Notes: generated by a model from the sequence alone, not told the origin. 64,000 bases of DNA from JBHJHP01 sp042219855 (GCF_042219855.1 NZ_JBHJHP010000001.1:434001-498000), one strand, 5' to 3'; shown: positions 1 to 8,286, counted from the first letter of the stretch. Translations and numbers: made by a program.

Positions 1-551
1 CTTTCATTGGTCCAGGTCAGATAACAAACAGTGGTGATATCGTAGATTCTGAAAAAACTTTGTCTAAAGCTGGATGTGAGCAAAGTACTATTGCGGAATA
101 TGGAGACATTGTAATGGTATGTATTGGAGGGTCGATAGGTAAAAGTGCAATAGTAAAATCAAAAATTGCATTTAATCAACAGATTAACTGTACAAAGCCC
201 ATTTTATCCAATTCGAGTTATATGAGTCTTGCACTAAACTCATCCTATTTTCAAAATGCAGTATTGGAAAAGGCGACAGGATCTGCAACGCCAATAATTA
301 ATCGTTCAAAATGGGAGGAAATTTTAGTTCCGTTATGTTCAATAAATGAACAAAATCGAATCGTCACCAAAGTGGATGAATTACTGACCCTTTGCGACCG
401 GCTAAAAGAGCGCATTGTGGCCTCGCAGGAAATAAAAGTAAAACTGGCTGATGCGGTGGTGGAGAGGGCGGTGAATGAGTCATCTGGTAAGTCTTATGAA
501 ATTAAAGACAGTTTGAACATGGTTGCGGAAAAGGAGATTAGAAAATACTGA
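1..551 (+). CDS. hsdS: Type I restriction enzyme specificity subunit HsdS, C-terminal part (cut by window start)
   Basis: The reading frame is already open at base 3 and runs to a stop at 549-551, so this is the 3' end of a longer gene whose start lies outside the window. The visible ~182 residues look like the second half-repeat of an HsdS: a target-recognition segment (GDIVMVCIGGSIGKSAIV, then an NQQINC-type strand), the typical 'ILVPLCSINEQNRIVTKVDELLTLCDRLKERI' end of the domain, and a conserved coiled-coil spacer helix. HsdS sets the DNA target of the HsdM/HsdR complex. Its partners are not in view, so it belongs to a different type I system from the one at 24.5-38.4 kb. The TTG at 60 is an internal codon, not a credible start. 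Confidence 0.85.
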   Translation, partial: FIGPGQITNSGDIVDSEKTLSKAGCEQSTIAEYGDIVMVCIGGSIGKSAIVKSKIAFNQQINCTKPILSNSSYMSLALNSSYFQNAVLEKATGSATPIINRSKWEEILVPLCSINEQNRIVTKVDELLTLCDRLKERIVASQEIKVKLADAVVERAVNESSGKSYEIKDSLNMVAEKEIRKY

Positions 552-572
552 TATTAAAACAATAATTGTATT

Positions 573-1019
573 ATGACAACTTCAGAATGTATTCAGTTTT
601 GGGCAACAATAATAACAGGTTTTGGTGTATTTGTCACTTTAATTGCATTTATATGGCAGACTGGTCTCACCCGTGAACAAATGAAATTAAATTTCTTCGC
701 TGATTATACAAAAAGGTACCAGGAGATTATCCTGAACTTCCCGGAAAATATAAATGAACAAGATTTTAACTTTGAAGTGCTTGATGCAGAAATTAAAGCA
801 AAAACTCTGAGATATATGAGAGCTTATTTTGATCTGTGCAGTGAAGAGTATTATCTACATAGGGAAGGTAAAATAGATACAAAAGTATGGGAAGAATGGG
901 AAGGAGGTATAAAGTTTACATTTTCCAAAAAGGCTTTTAAAGATGCCTGGAAAATAATAAATCTGGATTCAAAATTCTACAAAGAATTTATGAAATGGGT
1001 TAATAATAACTTCTCATAA
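573..1019 (+). CDS. Small membrane-anchored hypothetical protein
   Basis: 148 residues, starting 21 bases after the hsdS fragment. Residues ~8-28 form one hydrophobic segment (FWATIITGFGVFVTLIAFIW), followed by a soluble, charged, helical domain of ~115 residues rich in aromatic residues (LRYMRAYFDLCSEEYYLH). Bacterial proteins with this layout (one N-terminal TM, then a helical cytoplasmic domain) are often found in defence islands. The tight spacing to hsdS suggests co-transcription. I do not recognise the family; its layout resembles the AbiC-like protein at 32392 but it is much shorter. Confidence 0.6.
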   Translation: MTTSECIQFWATIITGFGVFVTLIAFIWQTGLTREQMKLNFFADYTKRYQEIILNFPENINEQDFNFEVLDAEIKAKTLRYMRAYFDLCSEEYYLHREGKIDTKVWEEWEGGIKFTFSKKAFKDAWKIINLDSKFYKEFMKWVNNNFS

Positions 1020-1119
1020 AACGCTGTGTTGCGAATATTCGCAAAATATGCTTGTTCTGACCTAATGTATTAATAGATACTATAAAATAGGAGTAAGGCA
1101 TCAAAATAAAACATTTGAA

Positions 1120-2109
1120 ATGAAAATTGAAATTGCTGAAATATTGATTGCCAGTTACCTAAAGCATATTGAAGGCTGTCGCATCGTTCAAACCAATTGG
1201 AAAACCAGTGGAAAGTGGAATATAAGCGAATACGACAAAGAGAAAGCCGTTGAATTGTTTGAACGGATTAAGCAATCCACATTGTTGTCTGAAATTTTCA
1301 AAAAGAATTCGTTTAATCAACTAATAAAACAGGCAGAGATAGATGTTTTAGGTTTAAATACTACTGAGAGCGCTATCTTTGGTATAGACGTGGCTTTTCA
1401 TACAGCCGGTCTGAATTATGGTAAAACAGAAGAGACCGTAACACGGATTATTAAGAAGGTTGTCCGTACAGTTTTTATCATGCAAACCTATTTTAAAGAA
1501 TTCGATAAATTCAACTCTTATTTTGTATCACCCAAAGTTAATCCGGTTGTTAATGAAGCTATTAAGCCATGTCTTAAAGAAATGCAGGATTTGATAAATG
1601 ACGATTTTATTCATGTTGATTTTATTTCTAACACTGACTTTTACGAAAGGATAGTTGATCCGCTGAGTAAAGAAATTTCTGACGAAAATGATACATCAGA
1701 ATTATTTTCCCGTGCTTTAAAACTTATTCAACTTGATAAGCGTAGACCAACTGCAAATGTGAGAATTAAATCACAGGATGAATTCAGTCAACGTACAATT
1801 ACTGATAAGCATGAAGAAAACGGCATGAAGATAGGTCAGTTTGTTCAGTACCATTTTCGTAAAGCATGGGAGGATGGACTTATCACATCAATGGAAATTC
1901 AAAACCTGCAAGATCCAGGCTATTGCAAACGAATTTTTAACCAGGATTTTGAGATTTTAAAACACACAATCAAAAGCATTAAAGATGCAAAAGGTAGAAC
2001 CAGATATTATTCCAAAGAACTATTTTGCGGTGAATACTACTTAACATCTCAATGGTTTGAACGTCATTGGGAACCCTTTAAACATTGGCTGAATCAACTT
2101 AAAATTTAA
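1120..2109 (+). CDS. Unknown protein of a restriction-type gene cluster, Mrr-like fold possible
   Basis: 329 residues, preceded by a ~100-base gap from the upstream gene and followed at 5 bases by an HNH nuclease gene. Residues ~72-100 read QAEIDVLGLN...AIFGIDVAFHTAGLNYG, and then a basic helix. The pairing 'EIDVLG ... hydrophobic-D-V-A-F' has the spacing of the two core strands of PD-(D/E)XK nucleases such as Mrr (EIDVIG ... vEvKF), but the expected Lys is not present, so catalytic activity is doubtful. The C-terminal ~90 residues are basic and include several aromatic residues (KGRTRYYSKELFCGEYYLTSQWFERHW). Function is unknown; its position with two nuclease genes suggests a role in DNA restriction or recognition. 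Confidence 0.5.
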   Translation: MKIEIAEILIASYLKHIEGCRIVQTNWKTSGKWNISEYDKEKAVELFERIKQSTLLSEIFKKNSFNQLIKQAEIDVLGLNTTESAIFGIDVAFHTAGLNYGKTEETVTRIIKKVVRTVFIMQTYFKEFDKFNSYFVSPKVNPVVNEAIKPCLKEMQDLINDDFIHVDFISNTDFYERIVDPLSKEISDENDTSELFSRALKLIQLDKRRPTANVRIKSQDEFSQRTITDKHEENGMKIGQFVQYHFRKAWEDGLITSMEIQNLQDPGYCKRIFNQDFEILKHTIKSIKDAKGRTRYYSKELFCGEYYLTSQWFERHWEPFKHWLNQLKI

Positions 2110-2114
2110 TTGCT

Positions 2115-3029
2115 ATGAAAAAGAAACAGGAACCTGCATTTGCTTTTTTTGAAAATGGCATCTATGAAAATGTATTAAATGAAATTCTAAGTGCGCAAAG
2201 TAAAAAACCTGGTAGAACTTTCTACATTCAACCCTATTCAGGTTATATTGCTCAAAAACTAAAAAAGAGAAAGCCATCACTGGAAAAACCTATCCCTATG
2301 TATATTTCAACAACCAGTGATTTAAACCATGTTGTATATACGGCAGAAATAATCTATTGGGATCACAAGCACCAGCTTGATCCTGAAAGAGAAAAAGTAA
2401 TTGTTAAAGATTTAAATACTTTTCAACCTGGGGAAAATGGATTATACAAATTTGACGAGAACTCAGGTCATCCTTGCGTCAATCTAATTTCAATCAGAAA
2501 CCTCAAAAAACTTGAACTGCTTATTCCGGTATCAAAACTAATTAAAATAAGTGATGATACACCATATAAAGAACGAACAAGATCAGGAGGATGGAGCTAT
2601 GTAAAACCTTTAGATCCAGGATTGTTGCATAACGTTGTATATGAAGAAGATCTTGAACGTGAATTTCAGCGAAACGTTAAACGTTCTTTAAGTGATGATC
2701 CTGATAAGAGACGCGAACGCTTGAAAATAGCGAAGGTAACTCCACAAAAAAGAACAGTGGCTTCATCCGGATTTATACGCAATCCGGACGTTGTGGCAGA
2801 AGTATTATACCGTGCAAAAGGTGTATGTGAACGTTGTAAGCAAGCAGCACCATTTATAAAAGCTTCAGACGGAAGTCCATATCTGGAAGTTCATCACTGG
2901 TTGCCGTTAGCCGAAGGAGGTGAAGATACAGTCAAAAATGCTGCCGCTCTTTGTCCAAACTGCCATAAAGAAGCGCATTTTGGTAAAAACAAGACACAGA
3001 TAATGAAAGAACATACCCAGCTAAAATAA
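2115..3029 (+). CDS. HNH endonuclease with a ~220-residue N-terminal domain
   Basis: 304 residues. The C-terminal domain is a zinc-bound HNH: CERC at 238-241, EVHH at ~258-261, Asn at ~274, then CPNCH at ~280-284. The N-terminal ~220 residues do not match anything I recognise, but they hold a compact beta-rich region (FYIQPYSGY, VYTAEIIYWDHKHQLDP, WSYVKPL) reminiscent of modified-base-reading modules fused to HNH nucleases in type IV restriction enzymes; that reading is inference. It lies between the unknown protein and a PD-(D/E)XK protein with gaps of 5 and 8 bases, so the three are very likely one operon. Confidence 0.8.
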   Translation: MKKKQEPAFAFFENGIYENVLNEILSAQSKKPGRTFYIQPYSGYIAQKLKKRKPSLEKPIPMYISTTSDLNHVVYTAEIIYWDHKHQLDPEREKVIVKDLNTFQPGENGLYKFDENSGHPCVNLISIRNLKKLELLIPVSKLIKISDDTPYKERTRSGGWSYVKPLDPGLLHNVVYEEDLEREFQRNVKRSLSDDPDKRRERLKIAKVTPQKRTVASSGFIRNPDVVAEVLYRAKGVCERCKQAAPFIKASDGSPYLEVHHWLPLAEGGEDTVKNAAALCPNCHKEAHFGKNKTQIMKEHTQLK

Positions 3030-3037
3030 CCTAAGCC

Positions 3038-3808
3038 ATGAATATCAGGGAATTATTAAATTACAAAGAGCCGTATTTCAGGATAAACCGAGAAGAACGC
3101 AACCTTGCAGCCATTTTTTACCATGTATTGCTGATTAACAATAACCTGGAAAAATTTTTGCAAAAACTAAAAGTTGATTTTCCCATCGTTTCTGCCGAAA
3201 CCGGCATTTACTTTGAATATGCCCATTTAAGAGATATCTGGTTCAATCACCGTGGCATAACAAACCTGAAAAAACAAAAAGTGATATTAGATTTACTACA
3301 GCCTGTAAATTATGATGGGTTACTTAATCTAAGTGTCCTGGATTTTAACCGGTATTTTGGCGCAGTACCTGTTCCCTCTGCTGAATACATTCAAAGTCCG
3401 GGTAATTGGAGCATTAGCCGGTTTAAACAGAATATCATCGATAATGTCGAATTCTTAAAGGTGTGTAGGTTCAAATGGTGCTTTAATGCAAAGCCGGATA
3501 TTGTAATACACACCTCAAATGATCATGTCATATGCATAGAGGCCAAATATGAAAGTGGTGAGGGGCAATATCCTTCCAAGCAGTCAGAAAGAGATGAGTT
3601 TAAGAAGCGTGGCCTGAAACAGGTAGGTCAGACCGAAATCCAAACACAAATAATGCAACTGCTTGGCATAGAATCGACATTTATTTTTTTGGTTCAAAAA
3701 ACTTCAGCTTCTGATACCCATGATACCTTACTCTGGAAAGAAGCCTTTGACGGATTAGATCTTCATGGCTGTCCAAGGTATATTACTGAAACTATAAATA
3801 AATTGTAG
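3038..3808 (+). CDS. PD-(D/E)XK-type nuclease-like protein
   Basis: 256 residues, 8 bases downstream of the HNH gene. The segment KPDIVIHTSNDHVICIEAKYESG (~residues 151-173) has the PD-x(n)-EXK arrangement of restriction-type nucleases: Asp in a strand, a short turn, then IEAK. It is followed by a long charged loop and 'QTEIQTQIMQLLGI', a helix often seen after the catalytic Lys in this superfamily. The N-terminal half (ERNLAAIFYHVLLINNNLEKFL) is helical and resembles the start of many orphan endonuclease-like genes. Substrate unknown. Last gene of the three-gene group starting at 1120; a 190-base AT-rich gap follows. Confidence 0.6.
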   Translation: MNIRELLNYKEPYFRINREERNLAAIFYHVLLINNNLEKFLQKLKVDFPIVSAETGIYFEYAHLRDIWFNHRGITNLKKQKVILDLLQPVNYDGLLNLSVLDFNRYFGAVPVPSAEYIQSPGNWSISRFKQNIIDNVEFLKVCRFKWCFNAKPDIVIHTSNDHVICIEAKYESGEGQYPSKQSERDEFKKRGLKQVGQTEIQTQIMQLLGIESTFIFLVQKTSASDTHDTLLWKEAFDGLDLHGCPRYITETINKL

Positions 3809-3998
3809 TGAATAAATTGCATGAAATAAAGGTCATACTTTAAAAATAGATTGCAATTTTGAATTAATATAAATTAGGTTTGATTCTTTTCCATTAAAAT
3901 TTTATTTCGTAATGTTGCATCCTCATGATGATATCATGACTTATCCTCTTTAACAACTGAAAAATTTTCAGTTACCTCTTATCCAAATAATTTTTCTT

Positions 3999-4118
3999 AT
4001 GGCTAATTCAAAGCCACGTCCAAATAATGGACCTTCTACTCATCATGGTAAAATCTCTGGAAAGGGCAGGGGAAATAATCCTCCCAAACCAACGGTAAAA
4101 CCTCCGAAGAGTAAATAA
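3999..4118 (+). CDS. Possible 39-residue basic Pro/Lys/Asn-rich small protein
   Basis: ATG at 3999 opens 39 codons to a TAA at 4116-4118. The product starts MANSKPRPNNGPSTHH and ends PPKPTVKPPKSK; it is strongly basic, rich in Pro, Gly, Asn and Lys, and has no hydrophobic core, so it would be disordered. Two things support it as real: codon usage without rare runs of stop-adjacent codons, and a perfect 10-bp hairpin eight bases past its stop that would act as a 3' stabiliser or terminator. It is followed by a NYN-domain gene in the same direction. It could equally be a chance ORF. Confidence 0.4.
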   Translation: MANSKPRPNNGPSTHHGKISGKGRGNNPPKPTVKPPKSK

Positions 4119-4126
4119 CAGATCAA

Positions 4127-4153
4127 ATCCCAACGGGCATGTTCCGTTGGGAT
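4127..4153 (+). terminator. Perfect 10-bp stem-loop between the small ORF and the NYN gene
   Basis: ATCCCAACGG (4127-4136) pairs perfectly with CCGTTGGGAT (4144-4153) across a 7-base loop. A pyrimidine-rich stretch (ACTTATATCTCTTATCC) follows, but not a pure T tract, so it is either a weak intrinsic terminator or an RNA-stabilising/processing hairpin. Confidence 0.55.
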
Positions 4154-4184
4154 ACTTATATCTCTTATCCTTATATTTCTTTTA

Positions 4185-4853
4185 ATGAATAATTTTAAAA
4201 TAGCAATTTTGGTGGATGGTGATAATGCGGAACCTAAACTTTTTGAAAACATTTACAGCCATATTTTAGAACATGGTAGAATAGTCATTAAGCGTGTCTA
4301 TTGCGACACAAAAACAACAGGATTAAGAAACTGGGAAAAGATTTGTGAGCAGTATTCAATGGAATTAATTAAAAGTACATCTGTGGTTAAAAATAAAAAT
4401 TCGACTGACTTTAGTTTAATCAGTGATGGGCTTAAAATACTATATACTCAAAACATTGATATTTTCTTTATTTTGACCAGTGACAGCGATTTTATATTCT
4501 TAACAGATGAAATCAAGAACGCAAATAAAAAAGCATATGGTGTGGGTAATATGCGGACTCCAGAGATTTATAGAAATTCTTGCTATTCATTTTGGCTTAC
4601 GGAACAATATTACGATTTCACTTTAAACAGTCAAAAGTTACATGCCATACTTCGTACTACACTTGATAAAGCTGGAAAAGGGGAAATGATACTTATGAGC
4701 AATTTCGGTCGAACTTTAAAAAAATTATATCCATACTTTAATTTTAAGGATCTTGGATATAGAAGTCTTAAATCTTTTATTGAGTCCATACCGCAGTTTG
4801 AAATATGTACTTATAAGGATGGACAAAACTTAGCAGTAAAGCGAGTATATTAA
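4185..4853 (+). CDS. NYN-domain (LabA/DUF88-like) protein with C-terminal OST-HTH domain
   Basis: 222 residues. The N-terminal ~145 residues are a NYN (PIN-like) domain: KIAILVDGDNAE with the first acidic residue, then STDFSLISDGLKILY and the FFILTSDSDFIFL strand with the remaining acidic cluster that binds the metal in RNases of this fold. The C-terminal ~70 residues (LHAILRTTLDKAGKGEMILMSNFGRTLKKLYPYFNFKDLGYRSLKSFIE) fit an OST-HTH/LOTUS domain, an RNA-binding winged helix often paired with NYN. Such proteins are predicted RNases. It follows the restriction-type cluster in the same direction, which suggests, but does not show, a role in defence or RNA turnover. Confidence 0.85.
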   Translation: MNNFKIAILVDGDNAEPKLFENIYSHILEHGRIVIKRVYCDTKTTGLRNWEKICEQYSMELIKSTSVVKNKNSTDFSLISDGLKILYTQNIDIFFILTSDSDFIFLTDEIKNANKKAYGVGNMRTPEIYRNSCYSFWLTEQYYDFTLNSQKLHAILRTTLDKAGKGEMILMSNFGRTLKKLYPYFNFKDLGYRSLKSFIESIPQFEICTYKDGQNLAVKRVY

Positions 4854-5144
4854 TATTTTCCTGCTAAATGATATTTGAGAGGTTATCATTAGATAGCCTC
4901 TCCTCTTTTTACTTTAAGATAGGCCGTTTTATAATCAAATTACTTCCAGTTTAAATCAAACAGTACTCAGTCATAAGAAACCGCGTCCTGTTACGGTCAT
5001 AAGTTAATCCTGTATTTTAAAATCTGATACTTTGTAACGAAAAACAGCACACTTGTTGGAAAAAACGACGTCCAGTAATGAAATCAATATTTCCAGCCAA
5101 GATTTTACCCGTCCTGTTTATAAATTGGGCTTTCCTGTAAAAAG

Positions 5145-5260
5145 TATGAGGCGTCCTGCGCGTTTTTTTGTGCTTCCAGCTGAATTTTTTTTGTTTCCAG
5201 CTTTACTGGAAAGGGTAAATATGTTGCTGGAAGGGTAAACGATTTACAGGACGCCTCATA
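5145..5260. repeat. Three nested inverted repeats (cruciform-like element)
   Basis: Outer arms TATGAGGCGTCCTG (5145-5158) and CAGGACGCCTCATA (5247-5260) are perfect 14-bp complements. Inside them CTTCCAGC (5173-5180) pairs with GCTGGAAG (5226-5233), and innermost TTTCCAG (5194-5200) pairs with CTGGAAA (5206-5212). The whole block would fold into one long interrupted hairpin. It lies at the 3' side of the minus-strand gene ending at 5274. The wider 4854-5273 gap holds no convincing gene; the ORFs that cross the block in both strands are by-products of its symmetry. Confidence 0.7.
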
Positions 5261-5273
5261 AGGTAGCTGGACG

Positions 5274-6020
5274 CTATACTTCAGCACTTTGAAGGTCAGT
5301 GCTGTCTTTTGCGCGGTTGTTTTTCTTCCAGTACGCGCTCACATAGCCTTTATAGCGCTGTTTGTTTTTCCAGAAAAGATATTTCCCGGCTTCCCGGATT
5401 TCGTCCACGCGCTCTTTTAAAAGCGTATACGCTTTATCCCGGATCAGCTTGGTTTCGTTCTGCTCGGCTTTGTCCCCATTGGCAGTTGCCAGGATATCTG
5501 CCATGCTTTCTGCAGTCTGGTCTGCAATATCCAGCTTGCTCATATCATAACCAATGGCTTCCAGCGGTCCGGTATTGGCTTTGCCAAGGGTGGCAAGGTT
5601 ACTCAGATCCTGTATCATATCCGCATGTCCGCTGCCATCAGCTATTTCAGAGATCCGACCAAGCAGAGCAGCATCTTCCCTGTAGGCATAGCGGAAATCG
5701 TGTAAGAGTTCATCGCGCAGCTCATATGCACCAGGCGATTTATCAGCCCATTCTTTCTGGGCTTCTTCCTGGGAGTACCGGTCTTTAAACCACAACGATT
5801 GCGCCTGACGCAGTGCCCCGGCACGTACAGGCAGGTCGTCGATCATGTCCTGTGTAATGCCCACTCCAATCAGCTTTTCAGCATCTCTGAGACTCCAATG
5901 GTAAAGGTTTTCAGTTTCCTGTAGAAATACATCCACAGGCAATGACGGGATTTGAACAAGATCGTTCGGGATGGCCTTAATGGCATCCAGTTTGGCATTA
6001 TAATCTTCCGAATTTGCCAT
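5274..6020 (-). CDS. Conserved Bacteroidota hypothetical protein (helical, ~250 residues)
   Basis: 248 residues, minus strand. It starts MANSEDYNAKLDAIKAIPNDLVQIPSLPVDVFLQETENLYHW and continues almost wholly alpha-helical and acidic, ending in a basic segment (YVSAYWKKNNRAKDSTDL). I recall similar proteins as widespread, unnamed members in Bacteroidota genomes, often in several copies; no function is known to me. No signal peptide, TM segment or catalytic motif is visible. Codon use is more G+C-rich than that of the neighbouring restriction genes, so it may be older chromosomal sequence. A 15-base palindrome (GCTCCCAGTGGGAGC) and a GC-rich hairpin lie upstream of its start. Confidence 0.7.
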   Translation of the reverse strand: MANSEDYNAKLDAIKAIPNDLVQIPSLPVDVFLQETENLYHWSLRDAEKLIGVGITQDMIDDLPVRAGALRQAQSLWFKDRYSQEEAQKEWADKSPGAYELRDELLHDFRYAYREDAALLGRISEIADGSGHADMIQDLSNLATLGKANTGPLEAIGYDMSKLDIADQTAESMADILATANGDKAEQNETKLIRDKAYTLLKERVDEIREAGKYLFWKNKQRYKGYVSAYWKKNNRAKDSTDLQSAEV

Positions 6021-6080
6021 AATTTAGTATATTTAAAATGTTTTACATGGTGCTCCCAGTGGGAGCGTTATTTAACTCAG

Positions 6081-6115
6081 CCGGCGGGTGGTGCAAACAC
6101 CTGCCGGTTTCTTTT
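6081..6115 (+). terminator. GC-rich hairpin with T-rich tail
   Basis: CCGGCGGGTG (6081-6090) pairs with CACCTGCCGG (6098-6107) with one G-T wobble, followed by TTTCTTTT. It has the form of an intrinsic terminator reading rightward, but no rightward gene precedes it. It sits just upstream of the minus-strand gene that starts at 6020, so it could shield that gene's promoter or be part of its leader. Confidence 0.5.
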
Positions 6116-6339
6116 AAGGCATATCTTTATATGATTGGATTAAACATGTTTACCCGATCACTATCTGATGCTACTTTTCCTTCGCAAATCATACAAGTTG
6201 AAATCTTTGATTAAACTTTTTTCATGTTCGCTGTCTTAAGCAGACAACTATCGTCCCTGGTTTCGGGCTGCAAGGCCTAAAAGCCTAACAGTTTTTAAAT
6301 TTAAAGAAAATAGGAGAAAAAAGCAACTTAGATGGATAG

Positions 6340-6520
6340 GGTGGGTAAACAGGGATGAGTCTGGAGTATTGAGCAAGAGCGAGACAGTATCGAGTTGTGA
6401 GCGAGAGCAAGAGGAGAAACGGGGATGAGTCTGGAGTATTGAGCAACAGCAAGAGCAAGAGAAAAATTAGCCATTCGTAATAATAAGCCTCTTGCACAAT
6501 ACTCTTGCTCAAAACTGTTA
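6340..6520. repeat. Degenerate GAGCAAGAGC-type repeats
   Basis: The stretch repeats 'GATGAGTCTGGAGTATTGAG' twice (near 6354 and 6424), plus many copies of GAGCAAGAG/GAGCGAGAG. It is the reverse complement of the CTCTTGCTC motif that builds the array at 6930-7590. No gene is likely; the minus-strand ORF across it is a low-complexity by-product. Confidence 0.75.
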
Positions 6521-6530
6521 TTCTGTCCTG

Positions 6531-6878
6531 TTATTTGCTTAAGTTTTTAATAAGAGAATATAGCATCTTGGATAATTCTTCCAGATGTGTATAGAACAAA
6601 GAAAACTTATCAGAAGAAATACCATCAATATCTTTCAGGTAATCAAATATTGCTACACATTCAAATACTGATCCTCTGGAAATAACGTAAAAGTTGCGTT
6701 TGTCACGGTTCGAAAAACGACCTGAACCTTCAGCAATATTCAACATAATGCTAAATGATGCTCTTCGGAGTTGATCATTTGTGGTTTTGTCGAATGAATG
6801 TTCAGAAAGGAATAGGTAAACGCTTTTATTAAATAGTTTCGCTTTGGAGTAAACTTCCAGTTTCTCAAAATCAAACAT
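6531..6878 (-). CDS. Four-helix-bundle protein (S23 / 23S rRNA intervening-sequence protein family)
   Basis: 115 residues. The sequence fits the TIGR02436-type four-helix bundle: FEKLEVYSKAKLFNKSVYLFL, then DQLRRASFSIMLNIAEGSGR (the family's diagnostic 'R-A..SI..NIAEG..R' segment), FYVISRGSVFECVAIFDYLKD, and a C-terminal helix. Members are encoded within rRNA intervening sequences or as free-standing genes in Bacteroidota; the biochemical role is not settled. Length is normal. It is embedded between two blocks of CTCTTGCTC repeats, as is common for this family, which often lies in repetitive intergenic DNA. Confidence 0.88.
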   Translation of the reverse strand: MFDFEKLEVYSKAKLFNKSVYLFLSEHSFDKTTNDQLRRASFSIMLNIAEGSGRFSNRDKRNFYVISRGSVFECVAIFDYLKDIDGISSDKFSLFYTHLEELSKMLYSLIKNLSK

Positions 6879-6929
6879 GATATAATTGTTTAGGGTTGGT
6901 AATACGTTACAGTTTGATTAATTAACAAC

Positions 6930-7590
6930 AGCAAGAACAGTCTTGAGTATTTAGCAAGAACAAGAGGAAAGTGTCTGACGTGTCTTTACGTCTCTTGCTC
7001 AAAACTCTTGCTCAATACTGTTGCTGCTCCTGACTCTTGCTCCAAACTGTTTTTGTTTGAGTTCGAGCAACAGCAAGAGGGACAAAACAGTTTTCTATGA
7101 ACGTATTTTCCTCTTGCTCAATACTCTTGCTCTAAACTGTTTTTGTTTGAGTTCGAGCAACAGCAAGAGGGACAAAACAGTTTTCTATGAACGTATTTTC
7201 CTCTTGCTCAATACTCTTGTTCTCTACTGTTGTTGCTCCAGACTCTTGCTCCAAACTGTTTTTGTTTGAGTTCGAGCAACAGCAAGAGGGACAAAACAGT
7301 TTTCTATGAACGTATTTTCCTCTTGCTCAATACTCTTGTTCTCTACTGTTGTTGCTCCAGACTCTTGCTCCAAACTGTTTTTGTTTGAGTTCGAGCAACA
7401 GCAAAAGGGACAAAACAGTTTTCTATGAACGTATTTTCCTCTTGCTCAAAACTCTTGTTCTCTACTGTTGTTGCTCCAGACTCTTGCTCCAAACTGTTTT
7501 TGTTTGAGTTCGAGCAACAGCAAGAGGGACAAAACAGTTTTCTATGAACGTATTTTCCTCTTGCTCAATACTCTTGCTCAAAACTGTTTT
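6930..7590. repeat. Tandem array with a 119-bp unit built from CTCTTGCTC/GAGCAACAGCAAGAG motifs
   Basis: The landmark GTTCGAGCAA falls at 7061, 7151, 7270, 7389 and 7508, giving spacings of 90, 119, 119 and 119 bp. Each unit contains CTCTTGCTCAATACTC, a TCCAAACTGTTTTTGTTTG segment, and the complement-oriented GAGCAACAGCAAGAGGG, so one unit also carries its own imperfect inverted repeat. Copies are nearly identical, which suggests recent expansion. Plus-strand ORFs through it are artefacts. The array stops right at the att-like 13-mer at 7591. Confidence 0.9.
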
Positions 7591-7603
7591 GTGGAGCTGG
7601 AGG
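7591..7603 (+). other. Candidate left attachment site (13-bp copy of the ssrA 3' end)
   Basis: GTGGAGCTGGAGG here is identical and in the same orientation to 44402-44414, the last bases of the tmRNA gene. A tyrosine recombinase gene sits beside the tmRNA copy. This is the expected layout of direct repeats left by integration into ssrA. The match is only 13 bp, so the boundary is plausible but not proven. Confidence 0.55.
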
Positions 7604-8286
7604 TACATGAACTCAGTTGTTAATATATTTATTTACAGTTAATTATGAAATGTTTTAAATTGTAGGCCCCGATTTAGGCTTTCAATTTTTTACACTAAAA
7701 TGAACGTTTTTGCATTACAAATATACAATATAACGCCTCTTTATATTTGTTTTGTTTAAAAGAAAAATAAAGAATTTTGGCTCTTTTTATTGATAATTTC
7801 GCAAGCTTAATAAATAAATTGATCAATATTGATTAATTTACAAATATTAGACAGGGTTGTGTTAATATATGTTATATATTTATTTTAATAATCATTATCT
7901 GCTTTTAGAATATTTTAGTAAGATCTTTGAATAAAGCTAGCTTTTCAACTTATTCACACTTTGAGGCTATTATTTAAATTAAAAGTTTAAAAGTAGTTTA
8001 TATTAATTATTAAACTTTAGCAATATTTAAAGACAGGACAGACAAGAATATAGTCGTGACTCGAAAAAAAATGAAAAACAAGAATAAAAATTTAAGAGCT
8101 TTGACTGAAGGTTGGTGCGATAAAAAAACTGTTTTACCCACTTGCTTTTTCACTTCGAGTCAGTTGAGGAATCACACTTACAATGCATCCATCTGTGCGT
8201 TGTACGGGCTAATGCTCAAACCAAAATTTGCATAAGAATACAAATACATAACGCTATAATTTGCTAATTATAAATAAAATAACCAT
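7604..8286. other. AT-rich intergenic DNA with a possible integrase arm-type site
   Basis: No gene is seen in these 680 bases. GGCCCCGATTT (7665-7675) and GTTTTTGCATTA (7706-7717) match two motifs near the right end of the island (GGCCCCGATTT at 44282-44292 and GTTTTGCATTA at 44313-44323) in the same order and orientation; spacing is 41 and 31 bp. The rest is AT-rich and presumably holds the promoter of the giant surface protein. Confidence 0.4.

Noticed and set aside
3009..4200. Part of a second integrase-linked element at the left side
   Set aside because: No integrase, att repeat or IS end could be found in 1-7590; the restriction-type genes there may be island DNA, but no boundary can be shown.
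5053..5287. ORFs on both strands across the nested inverted repeats
   Set aside because: They mirror each other because of the palindromes, and neither has a plausible protein composition.
5309..5788. Plus-strand ORF of 159 codons opposite the 5274-6020 gene
   Set aside because: Shadow of the minus-strand conserved hypothetical, whose composition and start are better.
7021..7269. Plus-strand ORF of 82 codons over the repeat array
   Set aside because: It simply translates the CTCTTGCTC tandem units (LLLNTLALNC... repeats); no start context or independent sequence.
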